Source: Bacteroidota bacterium (GTDB taxonomy: Bacteria > Bacteroidota > Bacteroidia > B-17B0 > Aurantibacillaceae). From it: DNA of 64,000 bases. The stretch is taken from positions 123,255 to 187,254 of the forward strand of contig JACCXH010000007.1 in the NCBI GenBank assembly GCA_013697245.1, read 5' to 3'. Position 1 is the stretch's first letter; each line of letters begins with the position of its first letter. The notes below the pieces were generated by a model that worked only from the letters and a program-made list of their open reading frames with translations, was not told the DNA's origin and made no database searches. Shown here piece by piece: positions 43,801 to 51,680 of the stretch. The translations under genes and the position numbers were made by a program.

Positions 43801-45246
43801 GTTAGATTGCGCCCTGTAATTATGACAGCCCTTGTAGCTTCTTTGGGTTTCCTACCAATGGCTCTATCACACGGTTCCGGCGCCGAAGTTCAAAAACCCT
43901 TAGCTACAGTTGTAATCGGTGGTTTAATAACAGCAACCTTACTTACACTTTTAATATTGCCAATACTGTTCATCTATTCCGAAAAAATTAAATCAACCAA
44001 AATGAAAACAAACATCGTTTCTCTTCTGTTGCCGTTTATGTTTTTTGTTCCAACCATAAACAAAGCGCAAATTAATGGTTTAACATTGCAACAAGCAATA
44101 GCCGAAGCATTAAAAAACAATGCAGGCATTAAAGCAGGTCAGTTTGAAATAGATTATAGTCGAACATTAAAACGAACAGCTACCGACATTGGTAAAACAA
44201 ATGTTGCGTTAATCTACGGGCAGTATAACTCCATTAAAACCGATAATAATATTTCAATTACCCAAAGCATTCCTTTTCCTACTTTGTTTTCAAGTCAAGC
44301 TAAACTTGGGACAGCATTAATTAAAGGAAGCGAACTTAAATTGCAGGTTTCCCAAAACGAATTAACCAGTCAGGTAAAATCGGTTTATAATTACCTTAAG
44401 TTTTTACAAGCCGAAAATAAATTACTTGTAAGTAAGGATAGTATTTACAGCCGGTTTTTAAAAGCCTCTGAACTCCGCTTAAAAACAGGCGAAAGTAATT
44501 TGCTCGAAAAAACAACTGCCGAAACACAGTTAATGGAAGTTCGCAATCTTCTTTCTCAAAATCAATACAACACTCAAATGTATCAAGCGCACTTAAAGGC
44601 TTTACTCAATTCAAAATCTCAAGTTCAAATTAATGAACAAGAAATAAAAAAACTTGAATTGACCGTTCAAACCGATAGTAGTTCTGTCAATCAAAATCCA
44701 ATGCTCTCATATTTTAAACAACAAGTTGAGATAAGTAATAGGCAGAAGAAAGTAGAAACGGCAAAAGTGCTCCCCGATTTTACGATTGGTTATTTCAATC
44801 AAAGTTTAATTGGTAATCAAAACATAAATGGTGCCGACCAATATTTTGATGGCTCAAAACGTTTTACCGGCATACAAGTTGGTATTTCTATTCCCATATG
44901 GTTTGTACCTCAAACGGCTCGTGCAAAAGCGGCAGGTATAAATCAACAAGTAACTCAAAGCAATTTTGAACAGGAGCAAGCAAACCTTCAAGGTCAATAT
45001 GGTCAAGCGGTGCAAGAGTATTTAAAAAATAAAAACACTTTAGAGTATTACGAAAGTAGCGCTCTGCCAAGTGCCGATTTAATTATTAAACAAGCCGACA
45101 AAGGTTTTAAAAGCGGTGAGATCGGTTATGTTGAATATTTACAAGCGTTAAAAAATGCGCTCACAATTAAATCGGGTTACTTGCAAACATTAAATCAATA
45201 TAATCAAAGCATTATTGTGTTAGAATTTTTATCAGGTAAAAAATAA
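40873..45246 (+). CDS. CusA/CzcA-type heavy-metal RND pump fused to a TolC-like outer-membrane factor
   Basis: The ORF track starts at 40831; I use ATG 40873 (MLDKVIHFSIKNKII), the usual CzcA start. Residues 1 to about 1040 are a full HME-RND pump: DAVPDITNNQVQI, RSFSRFGLSVVTIVF, DFGLIVDGAVIIVE (TM4 acidic motif), GGEFIPTLDEGDFAVE, and GVAVLNGIVLIAEFN. A second signal-like helix then begins a TolC/OEP part (NGLTLQQAIAEALKNNAGIK ... LPDFTIGYFNQSL ... IGYVEYLQALKNALTIKSGY) to residue 1457. The fusion joins inner-membrane pump and outer-membrane channel in one chain. The metal is not certain: Zn/Co/Cd or Cu/Ag. Confidence 0.93.
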   Translation: MLDKVIHFSIKNKIIIGLLTLVLIIWGSYSVTQLPIDAVPDITNNQVQIITVSPSLAAEEIERLVTFPVEQTMATIPDIEEVRSFSRFGLSVVTIVFKDKVDVYWARQQVSERLNQAKTVIPVGSGIPELAPLTTGLSEIYQYVIHTKKGYEKKYNAMDLRTIQDWIVRRQLLGTEGVADVSSFGGYLKQYEISLNPDKLRSMNISINDVFTALQKNNQNTGGAYIDKKPSAYFIRSEGLVGSKEDIEKIVVKLNPNGIPVLIRNVATVNYGNATRYGAMTRNGEGEVVGAIVMMLKGANSSKVIGNVKERMKQIEKSLPEGVVVEPFLDRSKLVNNAISTVTKNLAEGALIVIFVLVLLLGNLRAGLVVASVIPLAMLFAISLMNFFGVSGNLMSLGAIDFGLIVDGAVIIVEATLHHITNRKKINGTSGQLLSQDEMDNEVYVSASKIRNSAAFGEIIILIVYLPILALVGVEGKMFSPMAQTVAFAILGAFLLSITYVPMMSALFLSKKAVHTKNISDRIMSFFQKIYDPLILFSLKRKALVLSTAVVLFIISLGVFMNMGGEFIPTLDEGDFAVETRVLTGSSISETIEASLRASKILKASFPEVNQVVAKIGSGEIPTDPMPVEACDLMIILKDKSEWTSASSRDELAEKMSKALEDIPGVTFSFQQPIQMRFNELMTGAKQDVVIKVYGEDLDVLTRYANQIGKLATSVDGAQDIYIEQATGQSQIVVKFNRDKIAQFGLTIEDVNRVIKMGFAGESAGMVYEGEKRFDMVVRLEKDNRKSIEDINNLFITTPTGNQVPVSQLADVEFKISPNQIQRDDAKRRITIGFNVRGKDIESVVKEMQSKIDNNVKFEAGYFPTYGGTFKNLLEAKKRLSIAVPAALFLIFILLFFTFRSFKQSLLIFTAIPLSAIGGVFALWLRDMPFSISAGVGFIALFGVAVLNGIVLIAEFNHLKKEGLTDLKEIILKGTAVRLRPVIMTALVASLGFLPMALSHGSGAEVQKPLATVVIGGLITATLLTLLILPILFIYSEKIKSTKMKTNIVSLLLPFMFFVPTINKAQINGLTLQQAIAEALKNNAGIKAGQFEIDYSRTLKRTATDIGKTNVALIYGQYNSIKTDNNISITQSIPFPTLFSSQAKLGTALIKGSELKLQVSQNELTSQVKSVYNYLKFLQAENKLLVSKDSIYSRFLKASELRLKTGESNLLEKTTAETQLMEVRNLLSQNQYNTQMYQAHLKALLNSKSQVQINEQEIKKLELTVQTDSSSVNQNPMLSYFKQQVEISNRQKKVETAKVLPDFTIGYFNQSLIGNQNINGADQYFDGSKRFTGIQVGISIPIWFVPQTARAKAAGINQQVTQSNFEQEQANLQGQYGQAVQEYLKNKNTLEYYESSALPSADLIIKQADKGFKSGEIGYVEYLQALKNALTIKSGYLQTLNQYNQSIIVLEFLSGKK

Positions 45247-45264
45247 TATTTAAAATAAAGGATT

Positions 45265-46434
45265 ATGAAAACAAATAAAATAATAAAACAAATTAGCATG
45301 TTACTAATAATTGCTGTTTTACTTTCTTCTTGCGGAAACAAAAAGGAAGAAACAAAAGAGGAAATTCCTCACGAAACAAAATTTAATATCGTTGAGTTAA
45401 ACCAACATCAATTTAAAATTGCAGCAGTCACATTGGGCAAAATTGAAATGAAAGCACTTAGCGGTGCCATTAAAGTAAATGGTATGTTAGATGTTCCGCC
45501 ACAAAATTTGGTTAGTATTTCTGCACCAATGGGTGGCGTATTAAAAAGCACTGAGTTATTGCAGGGTATTAAAGTTACCAAAGGTCAGGTAATTGCGGTA
45601 ATGCAAAACGCTGAGTACATTCAGTTACAACAAGACTATATTGATTTTAAAAGTCAGTTAGAGTATTTGGAAGCCGAATACAACCGTCAGCAAGAATTAG
45701 CAAAAGAAAATGTAAATTCTCAAAAAACTCTTTTGCAATCAAAAACCCAGTATCAAAGTATGATGGCAAAAGTTGGTGGTTTAAAATCAAAACTCGCTAT
45801 GCTTGGTATTAATGCAAATCAAATTGAAACAGGCAATTTTCAAAATACAATTACGCTTACTGCTCCCATTAGCGGTTATGTAACACAAGTAAATGTAAAC
45901 ATTGGTTCTTTTGTAAACGCTACCGACATAATGTTTAAAATAGTTGATACAGAACATTTGCATGCCGAGTTAATTGTATTTGAAAAAGATGTTCCTAAAT
46001 TAAAGATCGGACAAAAAGTACGTTTTACATTGGCGAATGAAAACGAAGAGCGCATCGCAACAGTTTATTTAATTGGCAGGGAAATTCGTGAAGACCGTAC
46101 AGTTTTAATCCATTGCCATTTAGATAAGGAAGATACCGAACTATTACCCGGTATGTATTTAAAAGCCTATGTTGAAGCAGGCACACAAACTGTAACTGCC
46201 CTACCCGAAAAAAGCATAGTTAGTTTTGAAGGTAAAAATTATATCTTTATTAGTGAAGGCTTGCATAAAGCAGATGCAAATTATGCTTTTAAAATGATTG
46301 AAGTTAAAAAAGGTATTGAAGAATTGGGCTATATCGAAATAATTTTACCTGAAGATATAACTCCCGAAACACTAATTGTAACTAACGGTGCTTACGATAT
46401 ACTTGCCAAATTAAAAAACAGTGAAGAGGAATAA
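45265..46434 (+). CDS. RND efflux periplasmic adaptor (CzcB/CusB family), lipoprotein
   Basis: The product has 389 residues. A lipoprotein signal ends with AVLLSSC. It has lipoyl/barrel-sandwich halves (SISAPMGGVLKSTELLQGIKV and LTAPISGYVTQVNVNIGSFV) around a helical hairpin (LEAEYNRQQELAKENV), then a beta-barrel domain and a membrane-proximal domain (PEKSIVSFEGKNYIFI). It links the CzcA part to the TolC part. It lies 18 bp after the pump gene, in the same operon. Confidence 0.92.
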   Translation: MKTNKIIKQISMLLIIAVLLSSCGNKKEETKEEIPHETKFNIVELNQHQFKIAAVTLGKIEMKALSGAIKVNGMLDVPPQNLVSISAPMGGVLKSTELLQGIKVTKGQVIAVMQNAEYIQLQQDYIDFKSQLEYLEAEYNRQQELAKENVNSQKTLLQSKTQYQSMMAKVGGLKSKLAMLGINANQIETGNFQNTITLTAPISGYVTQVNVNIGSFVNATDIMFKIVDTEHLHAELIVFEKDVPKLKIGQKVRFTLANENEERIATVYLIGREIREDRTVLIHCHLDKEDTELLPGMYLKAYVEAGTQTVTALPEKSIVSFEGKNYIFISEGLHKADANYAFKMIEVKKGIEELGYIEIILPEDITPETLIVTNGAYDILAKLKNSEEE

Positions 46435-46453
46435 TAAATTTAATCTAAACAAA

Positions 46454-47359
46454 ATGATACACAATCACGATCATCATCATTCTCATGCAGCACCCACGAA
46501 TAATACAACCGCTTTTGTAGTTGGAATAATTCTAAACTCAGCTTTTGTTTTTATAGAAGCTATTGCCGGGTTATATACACACTCCATGTCCTTGCTTGCA
46601 GATGCAGGACATAATTTGAGTGATGTTGCAGGATTGGCACTTGCTTTATTTGCGACTAAACTTGTATCTAAAAAAACGAGCAATCAATTTTCTTTTGGAT
46701 ATCGTCAATCAACAGTACTTGCAGCTTTTTTGAACGCTTGTATTTTACTTGTGTCATTAGGGGCAGTCGCTTATGAAGCCATTATGAGAATAACTGAGCC
46801 GCATCCGATTGAAGGAGGAATCGTAGCAGTTGTAGCAGGAATAGGAATTATTGTTAATTCAGTGACTGCACTGATGTTTATGAAGGACAGCGAAAGAGAT
46901 ATAAATACAAAAGGAGCGTATTTACATATGGCTTCGGATGCTTTAATTTCTTTAGGAGTTGTTATAGCAGGAATGGTAATTATTTATACTAAATGGTATT
47001 GGCTTGATTCTGTTGTGAGTTTAGTTCTGGTCGCTGTTGTTATTTTCGGAACATGGAGTCTTATGAAAGAGTCTTTAAGATTAACATTAAACGGTGTTCC
47101 TAAAGACATTGATATAAACGAAGTAAAAAAATATTTTTTAGGATTAAATGGAGTTACTGATGTTCACGATTTACATATATGGGCAATCAGCACAACCGAA
47201 ACTGCATTAACGGTTCATTTAATTATTCCTGAATTATCAGAAAATGATTTAATTTACGAAAGTATTAAAGAAGAATTGCATCATAAATTCAATATTTCAC
47301 ATTCTACAATACAGATTGAACGCAATAAGGGACAATTTCATTGCGAACAGAAGTGTTAA
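46454..47359 (+). CDS. cation diffusion facilitator (CzcD-like)
   Basis: The ORF track starts at 46421, inside the CzcB gene; ATG 46454 (MIHNHDHHHSHAAP) is better. The product has 301 residues: a His-rich N-terminus, six helices with HSMSLLADAGHNLSDVAGL and HMASDALISLGVVIAG giving the two HxxxD zinc sites, and a cytoplasmic C-terminal domain (VHDLHIWAISTTETALTVHL). It exports Zn2+, Co2+ or Cd2+ from the cytoplasm. It is probably in the operon with the RND genes. Confidence 0.93.
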   Translation: MIHNHDHHHSHAAPTNNTTAFVVGIILNSAFVFIEAIAGLYTHSMSLLADAGHNLSDVAGLALALFATKLVSKKTSNQFSFGYRQSTVLAAFLNACILLVSLGAVAYEAIMRITEPHPIEGGIVAVVAGIGIIVNSVTALMFMKDSERDINTKGAYLHMASDALISLGVVIAGMVIIYTKWYWLDSVVSLVLVAVVIFGTWSLMKESLRLTLNGVPKDIDINEVKKYFLGLNGVTDVHDLHIWAISTTETALTVHLIIPELSENDLIYESIKEELHHKFNISHSTIQIERNKGQFHCEQKC

Positions 47360-47452
47360 TTTTCTCCCTAAATTCTAATTAATAGCATCTACAATCGCTA
47401 ACAAAAAAATAAATTTGGTTGCTCAAAACATTAATCGTTACTTTGCGATAGA

Positions 47453-47818
47453 ATGACTACCAGTAGTAAAGTAATTATAGGCAAAAAGGAAGAAGACTTA
47501 GCTCGTTTCTGTGCTTCTTTAGCAAATACCACACGCATAGCTATATTGCAAACTTTAGCTTGCCGTAATAACTGCGAAGGCAATATTTACGAAGTGGCAG
47601 GCTTAAGTAAGTTTACCGTAGGTATGAATTTAAAGTATCTAAAAAGGTACGGCCTTATTAAAGGATCGCTTTCATCAAAAAACATTTCTTATTGCATAGA
47701 TTTTGAAAAGCTCGATGAGTTTAAAAATGCTTTTGATGAGTTTTACAATAAGGTAACGGTAAATAAACAAATAATAAACTCCGAAAATGTACCTTGCACA
47801 TCGGTTAAAATTATTTAA
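47453..47818 (+). CDS. ArsR-family (winged-helix) transcriptional regulator
   Basis: The product has 121 residues: [53 protein letters not shown] is an ArsR-type helix-turn-helix with a wing. Cys residues occur near the recognition part (CRNNCEG) and near the end (CTS), possibly binding arsenite or metal. A close paralogue follows 2 bp after the stop; two adjacent ArsR genes suggest separate sensing or a duplication. Confidence 0.85.
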   Translation: MTTSSKVIIGKKEEDLARFCASLANTTRIAILQTLACRNNCEGNIYEVAGLSKFTVGMNLKYLKRYGLIKGSLSSKNISYCIDFEKLDEFKNAFDEFYNKVTVNKQIINSENVPCTSVKII

Positions 47819-47820
47819 AA

Positions 47821-48150
47821 ATGGGAACAACAAAAACAGAAGAATTTACAATTAAGCAAAACAAAATTGCAAAATACACTAAGGCATTGGCTCACCCTGC
47901 TCGTATTGCAATATTAGAACTGCTTATTAAAAAAGAAGCTTGCATTTGTGGCGATATAGTTGATGAGCTTCCACTCTCACAAAGCACCGTATCGCAACAT
48001 TTAAAAGAACTAAAAGATGCTGGTCTTATTAAAGGAGATATTGACGGTGTAAAAGTGTGCTATTGCGTTGATGAAAAAGAATGGGAAACCGCTAAAACAT
48101 ACTTAACTACTTTCTTTACCACGTTCACCAATAAAAAGAAGTGCTGTTAA
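47821..48150 (+). CDS. ArsR-family metal/arsenite-responsive repressor
   Basis: The protein has 109 residues with the classic ArsR fold: [59 protein letters not shown] holds the usual ELCVCD-like metal-sensing Cys pair at the right place in helix alpha-3; the end KKCC adds two more Cys. It likely represses the arsenic genes that follow until arsenite or another thiophile binds. Confidence 0.92.
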   Translation: MGTTKTEEFTIKQNKIAKYTKALAHPARIAILELLIKKEACICGDIVDELPLSQSTVSQHLKELKDAGLIKGDIDGVKVCYCVDEKEWETAKTYLTTFFTTFTNKKKCC

Positions 48151-48210
48151 AAAAATTTACCTTTTATTATCGCCAATTAACGATTAAACAAACATTAAAA
48201 CTAAATAACC

Positions 48211-48687
48211 ATGAAACTATCAGAAATCAAAAATCATCTTAGCACAGCTACGGGCGTAAACTTTCAACTTCCTAATGGTACATTCGTACCCGAACACTTT
48301 CATGTTACCGAAGTTGGTATCATTCAAAAAAACTTTATTGATTGTGGCGGTACAGTTCGCAACGAAAAAGTAGCAAACTTTCAATTGTGGAACGCTAACG
48401 ACACCGACCATCGTTTAAAACCACAAAAACTAATCAACATCATTCTTCTATCCGAAAAAGTATTGGGTATGGAAGATCTTGAAGTTGAAGTTGAATATCA
48501 ATCCGACACCATTGGTAAATACGGTATTGATTATAACGGAAAGGATTTTGTATTACTTTCAAAACAAACCGATTGTTTGGCAAAAGAAAATTGCGGAGTT
48601 CCCAGCGATAAGAAAAAAGTCTCTTTGTCAGACTTAACAACCGAAAAAGAAGCTTGTTGTACCCCCGGAAACGGAAAATGCTGTTAA
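48211..48687 (+). CDS. DUF6428-type protein of arsenic operons
   Basis: The protein has 158 residues: MKLSEIKNHLSTATGVNFQL and FVPEHFHVTEVGIIQKNFIDCGG match a family regularly found between arsR and arsC in Bacteroidota. The C-terminus is Cys-rich (KEACCTPGNGKCC), so thiol binding of arsenite is plausible, but no activity is known to me. It overlaps the longest version of the arsC ORF but not the start I chose. Confidence 0.8.
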   Translation: MKLSEIKNHLSTATGVNFQLPNGTFVPEHFHVTEVGIIQKNFIDCGGTVRNEKVANFQLWNANDTDHRLKPQKLINIILLSEKVLGMEDLEVEVEYQSDTIGKYGIDYNGKDFVLLSKQTDCLAKENCGVPSDKKKVSLSDLTTEKEACCTPGNGKCC

Positions 48688-48698
48688 ACAAATTTAGT

Positions 48699-49313
48699 AT
48701 GTATTCATCTATTAAATCCTATTGCGATAGTCTTATTGCCGATTTCAATTCAATTCCGCACCGCCGAAAAGAATTATTAGAAAAAATAGCGCAATATATT
48801 TCCTATAAGCAAAAAGAAAACAAACCCATTAATTTGGTTTATATCTGCACGCACAATTCGCGACGCAGTCATTTCGGGCAAGTGTGGGCAAAAGTGGCGA
48901 GTGATTATTTTAAAATAAAAAATGTAAACACTTTTTCGGGAGGCACTGAAGCAACTGCATTTAACATCAACGCAATTAATTCTTTAAAAAGGGTTGGCTT
49001 TGAAATCAAACCCATTAACGTTGAGAAAAACTCAACTTATCACATTCTCTTTGACGACAACGAGAAACCCATTGTGTGTTATTCAAAAGTTTACGACGAC
49101 CCGAAAAATCCGCAGAAAGAGTTTACAGCAATAATGACTTGTAGCGATGCCGAAGAAAATTGCCCTTTTATTCCTGCGGTTGAATTACGCATCGGTACAA
49201 CTTACGACGACCCAAAGGCTTTTGATAACACCCCTTTACAAGATGCAAAGTACGATGAGCGTTGCAAGCAAATTGCTTTAGAAACATTTTACGTTTTTTC
49301 AAAAGTAAAATAG
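48699..49313 (+). CDS. arsC: arsenate reductase / low-molecular-weight tyrosine phosphatase-like protein
   Basis: The ORF track starts at 48654 inside the previous gene; I chose ATG 48699 (MYSSIKSYCDSLIADF), with 48678 as an alternative. The product has about 204 residues. The P-loop CTHNSRRS (CX5R) follows a beta-strand (NLVYICTHNS), as in thioredoxin-linked LMW-PTP-like arsenate reductases; further Cys residues (MTCSDAEENCP) may pass on the disulfide. It reduces As(V) to As(III). No arsenite pump gene follows in this window. Confidence 0.9.
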   Translation: MYSSIKSYCDSLIADFNSIPHRRKELLEKIAQYISYKQKENKPINLVYICTHNSRRSHFGQVWAKVASDYFKIKNVNTFSGGTEATAFNINAINSLKRVGFEIKPINVEKNSTYHILFDDNEKPIVCYSKVYDDPKNPQKEFTAIMTCSDAEENCPFIPAVELRIGTTYDDPKAFDNTPLQDAKYDERCKQIALETFYVFSKVK

Positions 49314-49314
49314 T

Positions 49315-49389
49315 ATGCAGCAATACAAACAACTTTTATTTAGTATATTGCTTTTAGCAAGTCAATTCTCCAACAAGTATTGTAAATAA
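49315..49389 (+). pseudogene. start of a lost gene after arsC (signal-peptide-like fragment)
   Basis: ATG 49315 begins MQQYKQLLFSILLLASQF, which looks like the start of a secreted or membrane protein, and stops after 24 codons. It runs straight into the Crp/Fnr-like tail. I read this as a deletion junction. The parent family is not recognisable. Confidence 0.4.
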
Positions 49390-49462
49390 GCTAGTTGAGG
49401 AGGGAAAAATCATCTATGAGGGGCGTAAAAAGGTTATTATTCCTGATATCAATAAATTGTAA
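49361..49462 (+). pseudogene. C-terminal remnant of a Crp/Fnr-type regulator
   Basis: A 33-codon frame without a start reads NSPTSIVNKLVEEGKIIYEG then RKKVIIPDINKL and stops. The pattern (recognition helix, L..EG.I.., wing with R....I.D...L) is that of the DNA-binding domain end of Crp/Fnr proteins. The N-terminal cyclic-nucleotide-like domain is absent and an in-frame TAG lies just upstream. A palindrome that would suit such a regulator starts 8 bp after it. Confidence 0.6.
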
Positions 49463-49470
49463 GACTTAAT

Positions 49471-49486
49471 TGTCGTTTAACTGACA
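49471..49486 (+). promoter_or_regulatory. palindromic operator A, upstream of the YHS-DM13-DoxX genes
   Basis: TGTCGTTTAACTGACA is a palindrome with arms extended by AAT/ATT outside. The -7-like box TATTTTTA starts at 49508, exactly 37 bases from the operator start, as in the other two copies (56055 and 58501). The spacing suits a class II activator site. Confidence 0.6.
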
Positions 49487-49527
49487 ATTCACACCCCATT
49501 TGTTCTCTATTTTTATTAAAAAAAGGA

Positions 49528-49992
49528 ATGAGAACAGTACTTCTTTGTTTAATATTAATCGCAAGCCTATTTTCAAATGCACAGACCAGCGAATCAGACA
49601 AGAGAAAGAAACAATTCAACTTATCAAGCGCAAGTATAGCCGTTGAAGGTTATGACGTTTTAAGCTACTACACAGCAAGTCCAAAAAAAGGTAGCAAGAG
49701 CTTTTCCACCACTCACAATGGCATAACCTATTACTTTACATCACAAGCTAACCTAGATTTATTTAAAAAATCGCCTCAAAAATTTGAGCCAGGCTATGGT
49801 GGATGGTGCGCTTATGCGATGGGAAACACAGGCGAAAAAGTTGAAGTTGATCTTGAAACTTATAAAATAGTTGATGGTAAACTATATCTTTTTTATAATG
49901 CTTATTTCAACAATACCCTACCGAAATGGAACAAAGACGAAAGTAATTTGAAACTCAAAGCCGATAAAAACTGGATAACAATATACAAATGA
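49528..49992 (+). CDS. secreted YHS-domain protein
   Basis: The product has 154 residues. The signal peptide is RTVLLCLILIASLFSNAQ. A YHS-like domain follows (IAVEGYDVLSYYTASPKKGS, HNGITYYFTSQANLDLFKKSPQKFEPGYGGWCAYAMG). Such periplasmic YHS proteins are thought to bind metal or haem; here the function is not known. It lies behind operator A. The next gene overlaps its stop (ATGA). Confidence 0.88.
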   Translation: MRTVLLCLILIASLFSNAQTSESDKRKKQFNLSSASIAVEGYDVLSYYTASPKKGSKSFSTTHNGITYYFTSQANLDLFKKSPQKFEPGYGGWCAYAMGNTGEKVEVDLETYKIVDGKLYLFYNAYFNNTLPKWNKDESNLKLKADKNWITIYK

Positions 49993-50399
49993 AAAAAATA
50001 AGTTTACTAATACTTTTTCTTGCCATAATTTCTTGTAAAAAGAAAGACGACAAAGCTAAACCCTTAAATGAACCGTTTGATGTATCTCAGGCTACGCTTT
50101 TAAAGCGAGGAAATTTTAGTTCAAATGCTCATACAGTTTCCGGGTGTGTAAGTTTGTACCAGAGCGGAAATTCAAAGGTGGTTTATCTCGAAAATTTTAA
50201 CGCTGATAAAGGCCCGGATCTCAAAGTTTATCTTTCCACTTCAACTGGAAATACAGATATTAAAGACTTAGGGGCTTTAAAAGCTAATTCAGGAAATTTT
50301 TACTATTCGCTTGATACTACAAATTCAAATAAATATACTTATATTTTAATATGGTGCAGAGAATATTCTGTATTGTTTGGTAATTCACAACTTAATTAA
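49989..50399 (+). CDS. DM13-domain lipoprotein
   Basis: The product has 136 residues. The lipoprotein signal is KISLLILFLAIISC. The mature part fits DM13: LLKRGNFSSNAHTVSGCVSLYQSG, VVYLENFNADKGPDLKVYLS and a final YILIWCREYSVLFGNSQL with a Cys. DM13 domains have been proposed to act in electron transfer, with a conserved Cys pair. It is coupled to the YHS gene by a four-base overlap and followed by a DoxX-like gene. Confidence 0.88.
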   Translation: MKKISLLILFLAIISCKKKDDKAKPLNEPFDVSQATLLKRGNFSSNAHTVSGCVSLYQSGNSKVVYLENFNADKGPDLKVYLSTSTGNTDIKDLGALKANSGNFYYSLDTTNSNKYTYILIWCREYSVLFGNSQLN

Positions 50400-50400
50400 T

Positions 50401-50811
50401 ATGGAAAATTCTAAAACGGAAAAAATTATTTCTTGGATTACAGCAATACTTTCTGCAATTATTATGCTTCAAACACTATATTTTAAATTTAGTGCTGCAC
50501 CTGAAAGTGTTTTTATATTTTCAACACTTCATATGGAGCCTTGGGGACGAATAGGTAGCGGCATTGGAGAATTGATTGCTTCTATTCTTATTCTTATTCC
50601 TGCCACCCGATGGATTGGAGCTATATTGGGATTAGCAATAATATCAGGAGCTATTATTGCGCACTTAACAAAGCTTGGACTTGAAGTCCAGGGTGATGGA
50701 GGATATTTATTCATATTGGCATTAGTTGTTTTTATATCCTGCGGAATATGTTTATATCTTGAAAAAAATAAATTAAAATCCATGTATGTTCGCTTCTTTC
50801 CTGCGGGTTAA
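50401..50811 (+). CDS. DoxX-like small membrane protein
   Basis: The ORF track begins at 50377 inside the previous gene; I use ATG 50401 (MENSKTEKIISW), which follows the DM13 stop by one base. The product has 136 residues and four helices (IISWITAILSAIIMLQTLYF; IGSGIGELIASILILIPATRW; ILGLAIISGAIIAHL; LFILALVVFISCGICLYL), the DoxX-like arrangement. It probably belongs to a three-gene unit with YHS and DM13. Function unknown; quinone or redox links are usual guesses for DoxX. Confidence 0.75.
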   Translation: MENSKTEKIISWITAILSAIIMLQTLYFKFSAAPESVFIFSTLHMEPWGRIGSGIGELIASILILIPATRWIGAILGLAIISGAIIAHLTKLGLEVQGDGGYLFILALVVFISCGICLYLEKNKLKSMYVRFFPAG

Positions 50812-50993
50812 AAACACAATTAAATTTTTCCGCACTCCATTTTCATTATTTTTAATGCCTTTATTTCTATTGTTAATAAGTTAATCACCAGAATTAAATT
50901 TACATTTTAACCTTAAATTATTCCTTAAATCTCCAAAACTTTTGCAAAAACTAATATCTTTAACGCACAGACAATCATTTTAAATTATTGATT

Positions 50994-51656
50994 ATGGAAG
51001 CTAAATTTATATCTTACAGAAAGGAATCTTACTCCGAAATAGAAACTATTATACGTAGCATTGAACATTTAGATTATATGAATAAGAGGAGAACTGTTAG
51101 AGATTTCTCCTCTAAGCCAATTCCTAAACAGATAATAGAAAATATAATTATGGCTGCATCAACGGCTCCTTCGGGTGCGCATAAGCAACCTTGGACTTTC
51201 TGTGTAGTCACAAATCCCGAATTGAAATCAAAAATAAAGGCCGCGGCTGAAGAGGAAGAATATGAAAGTTATAATGGACGAATGCCAAAAGATTGGCTTG
51301 AAGATTTAAGTTATTTAGGCACCGATTGGCATAAACCTTTTTTGGAAAACGCTCCTGCTTTAATTATTGTTTTCAAAAAGTCTTACGATTTAATCAACGG
51401 GCAAAAAAGAAACAATTACTATGTTACAGAATCGGTGGGTTTGGCTTGTGGATTTTTATTAGAAGCAATACATTACTGTGGTTTAGTAGCCCTTACACAT
51501 ACTCCAAGTCCAATGAATTTTCTAATTAAATTACTTGAACGACCTGAAAACGAAAAGCCATTTTTATTAATACCTATTGGTTATCCGGCAGAAAACACAA
51601 TGGTCCCGGATTTAAAACGAAAAGTGGAAAATGAAGTGATCAAATTTTTTAAATAA
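50994..51656 (+). CDS. nitroreductase-family flavoprotein (iodotyrosine deiodinase-like subgroup)
   Basis: The product has 220 residues. The ORF track starts at TTG 50988; ATG 50994 is more likely. It contains the FMN-binding segment NKRRTVRDFSSKPIP, MAASTAPSGAHKQPWTFCVV, which resembles the APSGAHxQPW stretch of iodotyrosine deiodinase-like enzymes, and later GLACGFLLEAIHYCGLVAL. It is predicted to reduce organic or halogenated substrates with NAD(P)H. It has a TATCTTTA box about 30 bp upstream but no palindrome. Confidence 0.85.
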   Translation: MEAKFISYRKESYSEIETIIRSIEHLDYMNKRRTVRDFSSKPIPKQIIENIIMAASTAPSGAHKQPWTFCVVTNPELKSKIKAAAEEEEYESYNGRMPKDWLEDLSYLGTDWHKPFLENAPALIIVFKKSYDLINGQKRNNYYVTESVGLACGFLLEAIHYCGLVALTHTPSPMNFLIKLLERPENEKPFLLIPIGYPAENTMVPDLKRKVENEVIKFFK

Positions 51657-51680
51657 ATAATCAATTCTAAACAAAATATA

